Positions 13,493-26,770 of a DNA stretch of 64,000 nucleotides are shown here, in pieces. How positions within the stretch are numbered: the first letter of the stretch is position 1; each line of letters opens with the position of its first letter. The stretch comes from Mycolicibacterium tusciae JS617 (GTDB lineage: Bacteria > Actinomycetota > Actinomycetes > Mycobacteriales > Mycobacteriaceae), in contig NZ_KI912270.1 in the NCBI RefSeq assembly GCF_000243415.2, forward strand, positions 6,157,837 to 6,221,836, read 5' to 3'. The notes below the pieces were generated by a model. That model was not told where the DNA came from. It saw nothing but the letters and a program-made list of their open reading frames with translations, and made no database searches. The position numbers were made by a program, and so were the translations under genes.

Positions 13493-14224
13493 TTACTTGG
13501 CGATGCCGGCGACATCGCGATAGACGTCGACAATCTGCGGGTTGTCCGGGGCAACCGAGTCGCCCTCGACGGCATCTCGGTGCAGATCGCGCGGGGCACG
13601 ATCACCGGACTGCTCGGCCCGTCCGGATGCGGCAAGACCACCCTGATGCGCAGTGTCGTCGGGACGCAGATCATCGCGGAAGGCACCGTGACGGTGCTGG
13701 GACACCCGGCGGGGTCGGCTGAGCTGCGGCGACGGCTCGGCTATGTCACTCAGAACCCGACGATCTACGACGATCTGAGAGTCCTCGACAACGTCAGGTA
13801 CTTCGCGGCATTGACCAACGCAGACGCGGCAAACGCAGACGAAGCCATCGCCACCGTGGGCCTCGACGATCACCGAACCGCGTTGTGCGGCAATCTCTCC
13901 GGTGGCCAACGTACTCGCGCCTCACTGGCCTGCGCGCTGGTGTCGCGCCCCGACCTGCTGGTGCTCGACGAGCCCACCGTCGGCCTCGATCCCGTGCTGC
14001 GCGTGGACCTTTGGGAACAGTTCCAGCAACTGGCCGCACGCGGCACGACGCTGTTGGTGTCAAGTCACGTCATGGACGAAGCCGATCATTGCGGCGACCT
14101 GCTGCTGATGCGCGAGGGCCACCTTCTCGCGCACACCACACCCACGAAGCTACGAGAGGACACGGGATGTCAGTCACTGGAGGAAGCCTTCCTGTCCGTC
14201 ATCCGGCACAGCACCGCAGCCTGA
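13469..14224 (+). CDS. ABC exporter ATP-binding protein (Rv1687c type)
   Basis: The nucleotide-binding subunit of a drug/lipid-type ABC-2 exporter, 251 aa. Walker A is GPSGCGKTT, the signature is NLSGGQRTRASLA, Walker B is LLVLDEPTVGLDP, followed by the switch histidine in LLVSSHVMDEADH. ATG at 13469 was chosen from the leaderless promoter; ATG at 13472 is equally possible. It overlaps the permease gene by 58 nt, which implies coupled translation. The orthologous operon in other mycobacteria is TetR-controlled and reported as a stress-induced efflux pump (recalled, not checked here). The exported substrate is unknown. Confidence 0.92.
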   Translation: MMSSSQDELLGDAGDIAIDVDNLRVVRGNRVALDGISVQIARGTITGLLGPSGCGKTTLMRSVVGTQIIAEGTVTVLGHPAGSAELRRRLGYVTQNPTIYDDLRVLDNVRYFAALTNADAANADEAIATVGLDDHRTALCGNLSGGQRTRASLACALVSRPDLLVLDEPTVGLDPVLRVDLWEQFQQLAARGTTLLVSSHVMDEADHCGDLLLMREGHLLAHTTPTKLREDTGCQSLEEAFLSVIRHSTAA

Positions 14225-14994
14225 AAAGAGGAAGCTCGCTGAGCCCGCAGGCGTTCGTGGCCACGACGACGCGAATCCTGCGCCAGCTTGCCGCCGATCA
14301 CCGTAGCGTGGCGATGATCCTCGTCGTTCCGAGTCTCATCATCACGCTGATGTACTTCATGTTTCAGAACGCACCGCACCCTCCGGGCGCGCCCTCGCCG
14401 TTCAACAATGCTTGCCTGATCATGCTTGGCATCTTTCCCCTCATCGTGATGTTTCTGATCACGTCGATCACCATGCAGCGGGAACGGGTTTCGGGGACGT
14501 TGGAGCGGATCCTGACGACTCCCCTACGCCGCCTGGACCTGCTTGCCGCCTACGGCACCGCGTTCTCCATCGCTGCCGCCGCGCAGGCGACGCTGGCCTG
14601 CATCGTGTCGTTCTGGTTCCTCGGCCTGGACACCGCAGGCAGTCCGATTCTGGTGTTCGCCATTGCGATCATCAACGCCGTCCTCGGTGTCGGACTCGGC
14701 CTGTTGTGTAGTGCGTTCGCCCGCACAGAGTTTCAGGCGGTGCAGTTCATGCCGCTGGTGATCGTTCCACAATTGCTGCTGTGCGGCATCATCGTGCCCC
14801 GCGACGTGTTGCCCGATTGGCTGCAATGGATCAGCAACGTCCTGCCTGCCAGCTACGCTCTGGAAGCGCTGCAACAGGTTGGTGCGTACGCGGAGCCGAC
14901 ATTCATTGCGGTGCGAGATGTCGCCGTGGTCATCGGGTTCGCCATCGTGGCGCTTTGCCTGGCCGCGGCGACGCTACGACGAAGGACACCGTAA
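14167..14994 (+). CDS. ABC-2 type exporter permease (Rv1686c type)
   Basis: The 275-aa membrane subunit has about six hydrophobic segments (such as VAMILVVPSLIITLMYFMF and LLLCGIIVPRDVL) and the ABC-2 signature region ERVSGTLERILTTPLRR after the second segment, with the EALQQVGAY stretch near the C-terminus. ATG at 14167 was chosen because AGAGGA stands 6 nt upstream, although it makes a 58-nt overlap with the ATPase gene. It would dimerise in the plasma membrane with the ATPase to form the pump. The TetR gene begins 5 nt after its stop. Confidence 0.9.
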   Translation: MSVTGGSLPVRHPAQHRSLKRGSSLSPQAFVATTTRILRQLAADHRSVAMILVVPSLIITLMYFMFQNAPHPPGAPSPFNNACLIMLGIFPLIVMFLITSITMQRERVSGTLERILTTPLRRLDLLAAYGTAFSIAAAAQATLACIVSFWFLGLDTAGSPILVFAIAIINAVLGVGLGLLCSAFARTEFQAVQFMPLVIVPQLLLCGIIVPRDVLPDWLQWISNVLPASYALEALQQVGAYAEPTFIAVRDVAVVIGFAIVALCLAAATLRRRTP

Positions 14995-14999
14995 CGGCC

Positions 15000-15614
15000 T
15001 TGACCACCAACGCAGAACGCAAGCGTCCCGGGCGGCCGCCCGGGACGTCTGACACCCGCGAGCGCATCTTGTCAAGTGCGCGGGAGCTGTTCGCCCGCAA
15101 TGGGATTGACAAGACATCGATCCGGGCAATCGCGGCCGACGCCGACGTGGATCCCGCGTTGATACACCACTATTACGGCACCAAGACCCAACTGTTCGCC
15201 GCAGCCATCCACATCCCGATCGACCCGATGCAAATCATCGGCCCGCTACAGCAGATTCCCGTCGACGAGATCGGCCACACGCTTCCGATATTGCTGCTGC
15301 CGCTGTGGGACTCCGAGCTGGGTAAGGGGTTCATCGCCACGTTGCGATCGATTCTCGCCGGTAATGATCCCTCGCTCGTTCGCTCGTTCCTGCAGGACGT
15401 CATCGCCAAGGAAGTCGGCTCCCGCGTGGACAATCCGCCCGGCAGCGGGCCCATCCGCGTGCAGTTCGTCGCCTCCCAATTGGTCGGCGTCGTGATGGCG
15501 CGCTACATCCTCGAGTTGTATCCGTTCAAATCGCTGCCGGTCGAACAGATCGCCGAAACGATCGCCCCAAATCTGCAGCGCTACCTCACCGGCAAGCTAC
15601 CTGGATTCCCCTGA
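15000..15614 (+). CDS. TetR-family repressor of the exporter operon (Rv1685c type)
   Basis: The 204-aa product has a TetR DNA-binding domain at about residues 18-65 (DTRERILSSARELFARNG, then TSIRAIAADADVDPALIHHYYGTK with the HTH ending in HHYYGTK), and a helical ligand domain. The TTG at 15000 is the only plausible start after the permease stop and gives the family length. It is co-transcribed with the exporter and probably represses the tandem palindromes at 13461-13492. Its 3' end overlaps the convergent Trm112-like gene by 18 bp. Confidence 0.9.
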   Translation: MTTNAERKRPGRPPGTSDTRERILSSARELFARNGIDKTSIRAIAADADVDPALIHHYYGTKTQLFAAAIHIPIDPMQIIGPLQQIPVDEIGHTLPILLLPLWDSELGKGFIATLRSILAGNDPSLVRSFLQDVIAKEVGSRVDNPPGSGPIRVQFVASQLVGVVMARYILELYPFKSLPVEQIAETIAPNLQRYLTGKLPGFP

Positions 15615-15812
15615 CGCCCGCTCGAGCAGCCGGTTGTGTTCGGCGTCGTCGGTCACGGTGACGGCTTCATCGATCAGCAGGACCGGAACGCCGTCGTCGA
15701 TGCGATATGCACGTCGCAGTCGCGGGTTGTACAAAAGTTCGTCGGGCACCAAAAGAAGCGGTCCGCGGTCCTGGGGGCAGACCAGGATGGACAGAAGTTT
15801 TTCGTCGAGCAT
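15597..15812 (-). CDS. Trm112-family small protein (Rv1684 type)
   Basis: A 71-aa Trm112-like protein: MLDEKLLSILVCPQDRGPLLL followed by LYNPRLRRAYRIDDGVPVLL is the family pattern. Trm112 proteins bind and stabilise SAM-dependent methyltransferases in other organisms; the partner here is unknown. Only one cysteine (ILVCPQD) remains of the zinc-binding set, as in many bacterial members. The ATG shares its A with the stop codon of the secreted-protein gene upstream, so the two are coupled. Confidence 0.88.
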   Translation of the reverse strand: MLDEKLLSILVCPQDRGPLLLVPDELLYNPRLRRAYRIDDGVPVLLIDEAVTVTDDAEHNRLLERASGESR

Positions 15813-16414
15813 CAGCTGTAGGGGTTCTGGTCCCACTGTGGCGGGAGGAACTGGCTGTTGTCATTACCCGGTACCGGCGCCCACGCCGGCGCCTGTGGCG
15901 TTGAGCCGCCCTGACCGCTCCCGGCCATCGCCGTCTGCGTTTGCAATTTGCGCTGGTATGCGACGGTCGCCCTCAGGGCGTCGACCAGCGGAGTCTGGTT
16001 GGGCCGCTTATCCAGGGCAACCAGGAGCGCCTCGGCGTTCGCATTGGACGGACGGAAGCCCAACTGACGCAATTTCATCGCGTCATCGACCAGGACCGAG
16101 ATCTGGCCGCCGCCGTCACCCTGGTTGTACTGCTGGTGGATCGCCATGAGGACCTGATCGGCGTTCACCCTTTTCGGCGCGTTCGCCGCGGCGGAGCACT
16201 TCGCGTCGTCCGGCGCACAGCCAGCCGCTGCGGCCTTCGCCGCTGCGGCCTGCCTGGAGCAATCGTCGCCGGTGCAGCTGCCTGGACCTGGCGGCTCCGC
16301 GGGCTGGGCGAACGCCGTCGACGCACCGAATCCGGACATGAGGCCAACGGCCAGCACGCCGCCGACAATGGCGCGACGCCAGTCGACGCGAGCTTTACCG
16401 GTCTGCGATGCCAT
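15812..16414 (-). CDS. Secreted protein of unknown function, 200 aa
   Basis: The N-terminus is a Sec signal peptide: basic start (TGKARVDWRR), hydrophobic core (AIVGGVLAVGLMSGFGA) and an AFA-Q cleavage site. The mature part has an Ala-rich segment with four cysteines (SCTGDDC ... GCAPDDAKC), suggesting two disulphides in the cell envelope, then a helical region (VLVDDAMKLRQLGFRP) and a Pro/Gln-rich tail. ATG at 16414 is preceded by GGAGG at 4 nt; an ATG 24 nt further upstream is possible. No known domain was recognised. No counterpart is recalled between Rv1683 and Rv1684 in M. tuberculosis. Confidence 0.75.
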   Translation of the reverse strand: MASQTGKARVDWRRAIVGGVLAVGLMSGFGASTAFAQPAEPPGPGSCTGDDCSRQAAAAKAAAAGCAPDDAKCSAAANAPKRVNADQVLMAIHQQYNQGDGGGQISVLVDDAMKLRQLGFRPSNANAEALLVALDKRPNQTPLVDALRATVAYQRKLQTQTAMAGSGQGGSTPQAPAWAPVPGNDNSQFLPPQWDQNPYS

Positions 16415-16516
16415 CAATCCTCCAGCGCGATTAACCATTATTTGCCCCGCCCCGGCAGCGACTAGCCGCCAGCGGGAGCCTAACAGCGCGGCGACCGCAC
16501 GGCACGGTCGTCACGT

Positions 16517-19477
16517 TCACCCACCGGCGATCTCGGCACGTACCGCGACGGTCAAACGCTTGTACCGATTCGTATCGACATCGAGGTACCAGGCGTTACG
16601 GGACGGTTTAGGCACCCCGGCGTCGCGAAGTGGGCGGACGAGCGGCCGGCACGAAGCGCTTAGCGCCATCTCGGGTACCACGTGCACGATGTCGGGGGGG
16701 TTACCGACCGGCACATCGGCGAGCGCTTCGGACAGGTCCGCCGACGCGATGGTGCCGCCAGGTCGCAGCGTCAGTGCCGTCACGGCGAGGCGCTGGCCGT
16801 CGGCATCCACCCCGTAGGTGACGGCGAGATCCACCGCGTCGAGACGGCTGACGGCATCGTTCACAGTGGAGGCGTAGACGACACCGCGCGACGTATGGAT
16901 CAGCGTCCCGCGGTTGTCGACGAGCCAATAGTCGCCGTCGTCGTCGCGTCGGAAGAGATATTCGGTCGACACCCACGTATCGGCGGGCGCGAAGACACCG
17001 CGCTTGACCGACGCCGTCGGGTCGACGGGACCGCGCGGACGGGCCAGCAGGACTCCGACCTCGTTGGTTTCCGCCCGGCGCACGAAGCCGCGCTCGTCCT
17101 CCAAGATCAGGTCGTCCTCGGGGTCGTAGGCGGCCAGCGCGAGCTCTCTCCCACCGGGCAGTGGCCTGCCCTTGCTGCCGATCTTCGCGCCGGACACGTT
17201 GGCCAGCACCGCCTGCCCGTCCGAGGTCGCGAAGAACTCGACGACGTGTGCGGGAGCGAACACCTCGACGACGCGCTGCCACAGTCCGGTCGGCATGCCC
17301 GAACCGATGAACAGCCGGACCGGGTGGCTTCCCGTCAAGGAGAACGACGGATCGTCGATGACGTCGCGCAGCATCGCCCACGTGTACGTCACCACGGTGA
17401 CGCCATACTGGCGGATCTCCTGGAGGAACCGGTCCGGCCGCAGTCCCCGCGACAGCGCGATGCGGGAGCCGCCGACCACAGCACCGCCCAGCGCGACCAG
17501 GAGCCCCGATTGGTGGTGCAGCGGGGTCAGGCAGTACACCGTGTCGCCGCGCCCGAGGTTGGCCGCTGACGCAGTGCCGAACGCCGAGATAGCCCAGCGG
17601 GCGTTGGTGATCTGGCGGGCCACCAACTCGCCGCCGATCGAGGTGAAACCGATGAAGGCCAGGTCGCGTGCGAGGCCGGGGTTGGCGCGGTACCAACCGG
17701 GCAGATCGACGACGTCGGGATCGATCTTCTCCATGTCAACGACGTCGGCGCCCTCGGGTTGGTGCAGGTCGCGCGACTCGCCGCCCCCGAGCACCAGGAC
17801 TCGCGTGCCGAACCCTCGCGCCGCTTCGAGATGGGTGGGATCGGCGATGATCTCCGAGACCGCGCCGAGTCGCGCGGCGGTGGCCAAGTCGACGTCCGGC
17901 GGCATCAGCACCGCGACCGCCCCCAGTCGCGAGAGTGCGGCGATAGCGACGAGCGCGCTGGGCCGGGTCTCCATCAGCACGCCGACGTGGGCGCCTTGGC
18001 GCACCCCGACCTCGATGAGGCCGCGCACGACGTTGTTGATACGGCGGTCCACTGCCTCGTAGGTGTGCACCCGGCCGTCGAACAACAAGGCCTCACCGTT
18101 GGGCGCGTTGCGAGCCTGCTCAGACATGATCCGACCGAGCGAAATCCGGGTGTGCTCGTTGATCTGGCCGAGCCGGGCAAGGCGGGGCAGGGTGCGATAT
18201 GTCTCGACGACCATTGCGCGCGCGGACTTGTTGGCGCCGACGAGCGCCTCGGCCGTCGACCGGGCCAGGCTGAACGCCATCTCGGTTGCGGCGTTGGTTC
18301 CGTGGGCCAGTCGTGAGCTCAACGAGACGCCGCTTTCGCTGCGCTCCTCGGGCTGAAGCGGCATCGGCGTAATGCCCTCGGGCATATCCCCGGTGCTGTC
18401 GATCCACTTGACCCACCCAGCGACCGCCGGCCAGGTCTGCGTCGATGCCTTGGAGCCGACGACGAGTCCGAAATGCCCTGCGCGAATCAGAAATTCATAG
18501 ACATCTGCCTTCGGTGCGGCACGCTTGATCCCGCGAACCGACGCCGGCTGCCCGATGTCGTCGACCTCACCGATGACGGCCAGCACAGGGCAGTCGATGT
18601 CCGAAAGGGTGACCAGATCGCCATGAATCGAGAAGCCGCCACTCATCATTCGGTTGTGCGCGATGAACTGCTTGAGTAGTTCGGCGATAGCAGGACCCGA
18701 CCAGGCGATCCAGCCTTCTGACTGAAGAAATCGCCGTTGTTGTTCGCGAGGCAACAGGGCTTCGCGGTCGTGCAATTGGCGCAGGAAATCGATGCGCGAC
18801 TGCGCGGTCTTGATCGGATCGAGCATCTGGAAACCGGTGCGCGCCAGCCAACCGGGGATGTCCATGCGGCTGAATACGTGGTCCGCCATGAAGTCCGCGG
18901 CGGCGGGCGCGATGCTGGCAGGCAAGTTCATCGGCAGGCCTGCGAGGGTATCGACCGGCGAGCCGAACGCGACGATGCTCGCCAGATCTTTCGACCTGCG
19001 GTAGGCGGCGGTTTGATAGGCGAACATGCCGCCCTGTGAGTATCCGGTCAGATGGACGTCTTTGCCGGTCACTTCTTTGACGGTGTCGATGGCTTCACTC
19101 AGCGCGACGACGTGATCGGCGAGATTGCGGTCCATACCGCCCTCGACCTTGTCTGGGGACCCGAAGTCGATGACCCACGGATCGATCCCCGCCTTGTGCA
19201 GGATGCCGACCGCGCCTTCGTCGCGAGTCACATCCCACATGTCGGCCGACATCATCATGGGGTGCACCATCAGCACGGGCGGTCCGGGCTGTTTTGCTCC
19301 CGGCCTGGAGTCAGGTGGGAAGTACCGCCGCAGCCGGTACATCGGCACGCTCTGGATGAGCTGGAACGGTGACGGCACGGCACCGGTCTCCAGGCCGCCG
19401 TAGCGCAGAACTTCCAGCCCGTTCTGCGCGGTGGCCACCAACCGCTCGACTGGCCTGGTCAATCCCGACAGGTCCAA
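16517..19477 (-). CDS. Fused alpha/beta hydrolase and acyl-CoA synthetase-like protein (Rv1683 type)
   Basis: The 986-aa product joins two enzymes. Residues about 1-370 are a PhaC-like alpha/beta hydrolase with nucleophile motif GYSQGG (145-150, Ser147) and a late His in RAGHFGLVVG. Residues about 440-980 resemble the AMP-binding acyl-CoA synthetase fold (PNGEALLFDGRVHTYEAVD, GSGMPTGLWQRV). The usual P-loop of such ligases is poorly kept (GFTSIGGELVA), so adenylation activity is not assured. The M. tuberculosis orthologue has been linked to triacylglycerol metabolism. A TTG start is supported by GGGGAG 6 nt upstream and by homology of MDLSGLTRPVERLVATAQNG. Confidence 0.9.
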   Translation of the reverse strand: MDLSGLTRPVERLVATAQNGLEVLRYGGLETGAVPSPFQLIQSVPMYRLRRYFPPDSRPGAKQPGPPVLMVHPMMMSADMWDVTRDEGAVGILHKAGIDPWVIDFGSPDKVEGGMDRNLADHVVALSEAIDTVKEVTGKDVHLTGYSQGGMFAYQTAAYRRSKDLASIVAFGSPVDTLAGLPMNLPASIAPAAADFMADHVFSRMDIPGWLARTGFQMLDPIKTAQSRIDFLRQLHDREALLPREQQRRFLQSEGWIAWSGPAIAELLKQFIAHNRMMSGGFSIHGDLVTLSDIDCPVLAVIGEVDDIGQPASVRGIKRAAPKADVYEFLIRAGHFGLVVGSKASTQTWPAVAGWVKWIDSTGDMPEGITPMPLQPEERSESGVSLSSRLAHGTNAATEMAFSLARSTAEALVGANKSARAMVVETYRTLPRLARLGQINEHTRISLGRIMSEQARNAPNGEALLFDGRVHTYEAVDRRINNVVRGLIEVGVRQGAHVGVLMETRPSALVAIAALSRLGAVAVLMPPDVDLATAARLGAVSEIIADPTHLEAARGFGTRVLVLGGGESRDLHQPEGADVVDMEKIDPDVVDLPGWYRANPGLARDLAFIGFTSIGGELVARQITNARWAISAFGTASAANLGRGDTVYCLTPLHHQSGLLVALGGAVVGGSRIALSRGLRPDRFLQEIRQYGVTVVTYTWAMLRDVIDDPSFSLTGSHPVRLFIGSGMPTGLWQRVVEVFAPAHVVEFFATSDGQAVLANVSGAKIGSKGRPLPGGRELALAAYDPEDDLILEDERGFVRRAETNEVGVLLARPRGPVDPTASVKRGVFAPADTWVSTEYLFRRDDDGDYWLVDNRGTLIHTSRGVVYASTVNDAVSRLDAVDLAVTYGVDADGQRLAVTALTLRPGGTIASADLSEALADVPVGNPPDIVHVVPEMALSASCRPLVRPLRDAGVPKPSRNAWYLDVDTNRYKRLTVAVRAEIAGG

Positions 19478-19621
19478 CGCACGCTCCCCTAGCTGCCAAT
19501 CCCCCGATTGCTGTCTCGATCATGGCATAGGGGCCCGAAACGGCCGTCAAGATCGGCGGGTGCGCTCACGTAACAGCTCGGCGCAGCTCGGCTCATTGCG
19601 GGCCACCTATCATCGGGCGCG

Positions 19622-21403
19622 ATGGCGAATCTGATCAATGTGGAGCGCGCGAGCGTTGCATACGGCACCCGCACACTGCTCAACGCCGTCAGCCTCGGAG
19701 TCGACGAGGGCGACGCGATCGGGGTGGTGGGACGCAACGGCGACGGCAAAACCACGCTGTTGCAGATGCTGACAGGCACTCGCGAGCCCGACTCCGGCCG
19801 GGTAACGCACACCTCGGGGCTGTCGGTGGGCTACCTGCACCAGGCCGACGACTTCGCCGCGGACGCCACGGTGCGCGACGTGATCTTCCAGGGCGAGCGG
19901 AGCGACGGGGATGGGCAGGCAGGACGTGCAGACCACATCTGGGCGGCGGAGGCAGAGACTCGGTCTGTAGTCGAGAACCTGCTGACCGAAGTTTCGCTCG
20001 ACCGTGCGGTGAGCAACCTGAGCGGCGGTGAACGGCGACGCGTCGCGCTCGCCGCGGTGCTGCTCGCCGGTCACGACGCGCTGGTGCTCGACGAGCCGAC
20101 CAACCACCTCGACGTCGAGGTGATCGCCTGGCTGGCAGGGCGCCTTGCCCAACAGCGAACCAAGGCGCTGGTGGTCGTCAGCCACGATCGCTGGTTCCTC
20201 GACGCGGTATGCACCAAGACGTGGGAAGTCCACGACGGTGCCGTCGACGCCTATGACGGCGGGTACGCGGCGTATGTCCTGGCCCGCGCGGAACGGATGC
20301 GGGTCGCCGCCGGAACCGAGGCTCGACGGCGCAATCTGATGCGCAAGGAGCTGGCGTGGCTGAGACGGGGACCGCCGGCGCGCACATCGAAGCCGAAGTT
20401 CCGGATTCAGGCCGCCAACGACCTGATCGCCAACGAACCGGAACCGCGGGATTCCCTTGCCCTGCAACGCTTCGCGACAGCCAGGCTGGGCAAGGACGTC
20501 TTCGATCTGCATCGCGTTCGCCTTGAGGCCGGCGAGAAAGTGATCCTCGACAAGCTGGACTGGTCGATCGGGCCGGGCGATCGCATCGGGCTCGTCGGCG
20601 TGAACGGCACCGGCAAGACGAGCGTTCTGAAGCTATTGGCCGGCGAGCTCGCTCCGGTCGCGGGAACCTTCAAGCAGGGAAAGACGCTGAAGATCGGCCA
20701 CCTGAGCCAGGCGCTGGTAGAGCTGGACCCCACCGACCGCGTGCTCGACGCCGTCGAGCGGGCCCGTCGGATCACGGAATTGGCTGGCGGCAAAGAGGTC
20801 AGTACGTCCACGCTGCTCGAGGACTTCGGCTTCACCGGAGACAAGTTGACGACGCGGCTGGCGGACCTGTCGGGCGGTGAGCGACGGCGATTCCAGTTCC
20901 TGCGGCTACTACTCGACGAGCCCAACGTGCTACTGCTCGACGAGCCGACAAACGACCTCGACATCGACACCCTCAACGTGATCGAGGACTACCTCGACGG
21001 CTGGCCGGGCACGCTGATCGTCGTCACCCACGACAGGTACTTCCTCGAACGGGTCTCCGACGTCACGTACGCGCTCACCGGCGGCGGGCGGTGCGACATG
21101 CTGCCGGGCGGTATCGAGCAGTACTTGTCCGACCGGGCGACCGCAGGAGCTCCCGAACCGGCACGGGTCGAACCGCAGCGCGGCGAGTCAGCCTCGGCGC
21201 GGGAGCGGCGGGCGGGCAAGGAGATGGCGCGCATCGAGGGTCAGTTGGAGAAGCTGGACAAGCAGATCGCCGTGCTGCATGACTCGATGGCCGAGGCGGC
21301 CGCCGATCACGTGCGCGCGGGAGAACTCAACGCCGAACTTCAGGAGATGCTGACACGCAAGGAATCTCTCGAAGAGGCCTGGCTGGCCGCCGCCGAAGAC
21401 TGA
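19622..21403 (+). CDS. ABC-F family ATPase, intact (M. tuberculosis Rv1668c/Rv1667c are split)
   Basis: The 593-aa soluble protein has two ATPase cassettes without membrane segments: Walker A GRNGDGKTT (37-45) and GVNGTGKTS, signatures LSGGERRR twice, and LDEPTNHLDVE / LDEPTNDLDID. A charged linker sits between them and a coiled-coil tail follows (ASARERRAGKEMARIEGQLEK). ABC-F proteins act on ribosomes, as translation factors or antibiotic-protection proteins; the M. tuberculosis annotation as macrolide transporter is by similarity only. The gene stands alone and converges on argH with a 4-bp gap. Confidence 0.92.
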   Translation: MANLINVERASVAYGTRTLLNAVSLGVDEGDAIGVVGRNGDGKTTLLQMLTGTREPDSGRVTHTSGLSVGYLHQADDFAADATVRDVIFQGERSDGDGQAGRADHIWAAEAETRSVVENLLTEVSLDRAVSNLSGGERRRVALAAVLLAGHDALVLDEPTNHLDVEVIAWLAGRLAQQRTKALVVVSHDRWFLDAVCTKTWEVHDGAVDAYDGGYAAYVLARAERMRVAAGTEARRRNLMRKELAWLRRGPPARTSKPKFRIQAANDLIANEPEPRDSLALQRFATARLGKDVFDLHRVRLEAGEKVILDKLDWSIGPGDRIGLVGVNGTGKTSVLKLLAGELAPVAGTFKQGKTLKIGHLSQALVELDPTDRVLDAVERARRITELAGGKEVSTSTLLEDFGFTGDKLTTRLADLSGGERRRFQFLRLLLDEPNVLLLDEPTNDLDIDTLNVIEDYLDGWPGTLIVVTHDRYFLERVSDVTYALTGGGRCDMLPGGIEQYLSDRATAGAPEPARVEPQRGESASARERRAGKEMARIEGQLEKLDKQIAVLHDSMAEAAADHVRAGELNAELQEMLTRKESLEEAWLAAAED

Positions 21404-21407
21404 GCGC

Positions 21408-22820
<1,413 letters not shown>

Positions 22821-22836
22821 TCAGAGCACCGCCGTT

Positions 22837-22900
22837 CGGTCGAGCGTGCGGTTTCGTTCGCGACGCGCCGCGGAGGCGTACGAAACCGCACGCTCGACCG
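22837..22900. repeat. 21-bp perfect inverted repeat between argG and argH
   Basis: Arms 22837-22857 and 22880-22900 are perfect complements of 21 nt (core GAGCGTGCGGTTTCGT), separated by 22 nt. A partial further copy of the arm core (ACGAGCGTGCG) follows at 22905-22915. In RNA it would form a very stable hairpin inside the arg transcript, which could reduce argH expression or protect the upstream mRNA. No U-run follows, so it is not a typical intrinsic terminator. Confidence 0.85.
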
Positions 22901-22939
22901 CAGCACGAGCGTGCGCAAACTCTGGGCTGGTGCTCATGC

Positions 22940-24141
22940 TCACTGGCCCGCCAGGTCCCGCTGCGCGGAGATCTTCGACGACAGCCCGTGCACATGCACG
23001 AACCCCTTGGCCGAGGACTGGTCGAAGGTGTCACCCTCGTCGTAGGTCGCGAGGTTGAAGTCGTACAACGACTCGGCGCTGCGTCGGCCGTTGACCGCAA
23101 TGTGCCCGCCATGCAGCACCATTCGGATCTCGCCTGTCACATGCTCCTGAGTCTTGGCGACGAACGACTCCAGGGCCGCCTTCAGAGGCGAGTACCAGAG
23201 GCCGTCGTACACCAGCTCGCCCCACTTCTGGTCGGTGCCACGCTTGAACCGTCCGAGTTCGCGCTCCAGCGTCACATGCTCGAGTTCGGTGTGAGCGGTG
23301 ATGAGCACCATGGCACCCGGAGCTTCGTAGATCTCGCGGCTCTTGATGCCGACCAGCCGGTCCTCGACGACGTCGAGGCGGCCGACGCCCTGTTCGCCGG
23401 CGCGACGATTGAGTTCCTCGATGGCCTGCAAAACGGACGTCGGGCGTCCATCTATGGAAACCGGAACGCCGCGTTCGAATCCGACGATCACCTCGTCGGG
23501 CGTATTCCAGTTGACGGTCGGATCCTCGGTGTAGTCGTAGACATCCTTGGTCGGCGCATTCCACAGGTGCTCGAGGAACCCGGTCTCTACCGCACGGCCC
23601 CATACGTTCTGGTCAATGGAGAACGGCGAGCGTTTCGTGACGTTGATCGGGATCGCGTTCTCCTCGGCGAACGCGATCGCCTTCTCCCGGGTCCAGGCGT
23701 AGTCGCGGACCGGTGCGAGCACCTCGAGATCCGGTGCCAGCGAGGCGAATCCCACCTCGAAACGCACCTGGTCGTTGCCCTTGCCGGTGCAGCCGTGCGC
23801 GACGATGCCGCCACCGTGCTCCCGCGCAGCCGACACGAGATGTTTGACGATCAGGGGCCGGCTCAGCGCCGACACCAGCGGGTAGCGATCCATGTACAGC
23901 GCATTCGACTGAATGGCGGGAAGGCAGTACTGCTCGGCGAACTCGTCCTTGGCGTCGACGACGACCGCCTCGACCGCGCCGCAGTCGATGGCCCGCTGGC
24001 GCACGACCTCCATGTCCTCGCCGCCCTGCCCGAGATCGATGGCGACCGCGACCACCTCTTGGCCGGTCTCCCTGCCGATCCAGCTGATGGCTACCGAGGT
24101 GTCCAGACCGCCGGAATACGCCAGGATGACGCGCTCGGACA

Positions 24142-24142
<1 letters not shown>
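22940..24142 (-). CDS. argG: Argininosuccinate synthase
   Basis: Joins citrulline and aspartate with ATP to argininosuccinate. The 400-aa product has the PP-loop AYSGGLDTS (9-17) and the conserved [16 protein letters not shown] block that binds citrulline and aspartate. The ATG shares one base with the argR stop (TAATG). Length and frame are normal. Confidence 0.97.
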
Positions 24143-26766
<2,624 letters not shown>

Positions 26767-26770
<4 letters not shown>

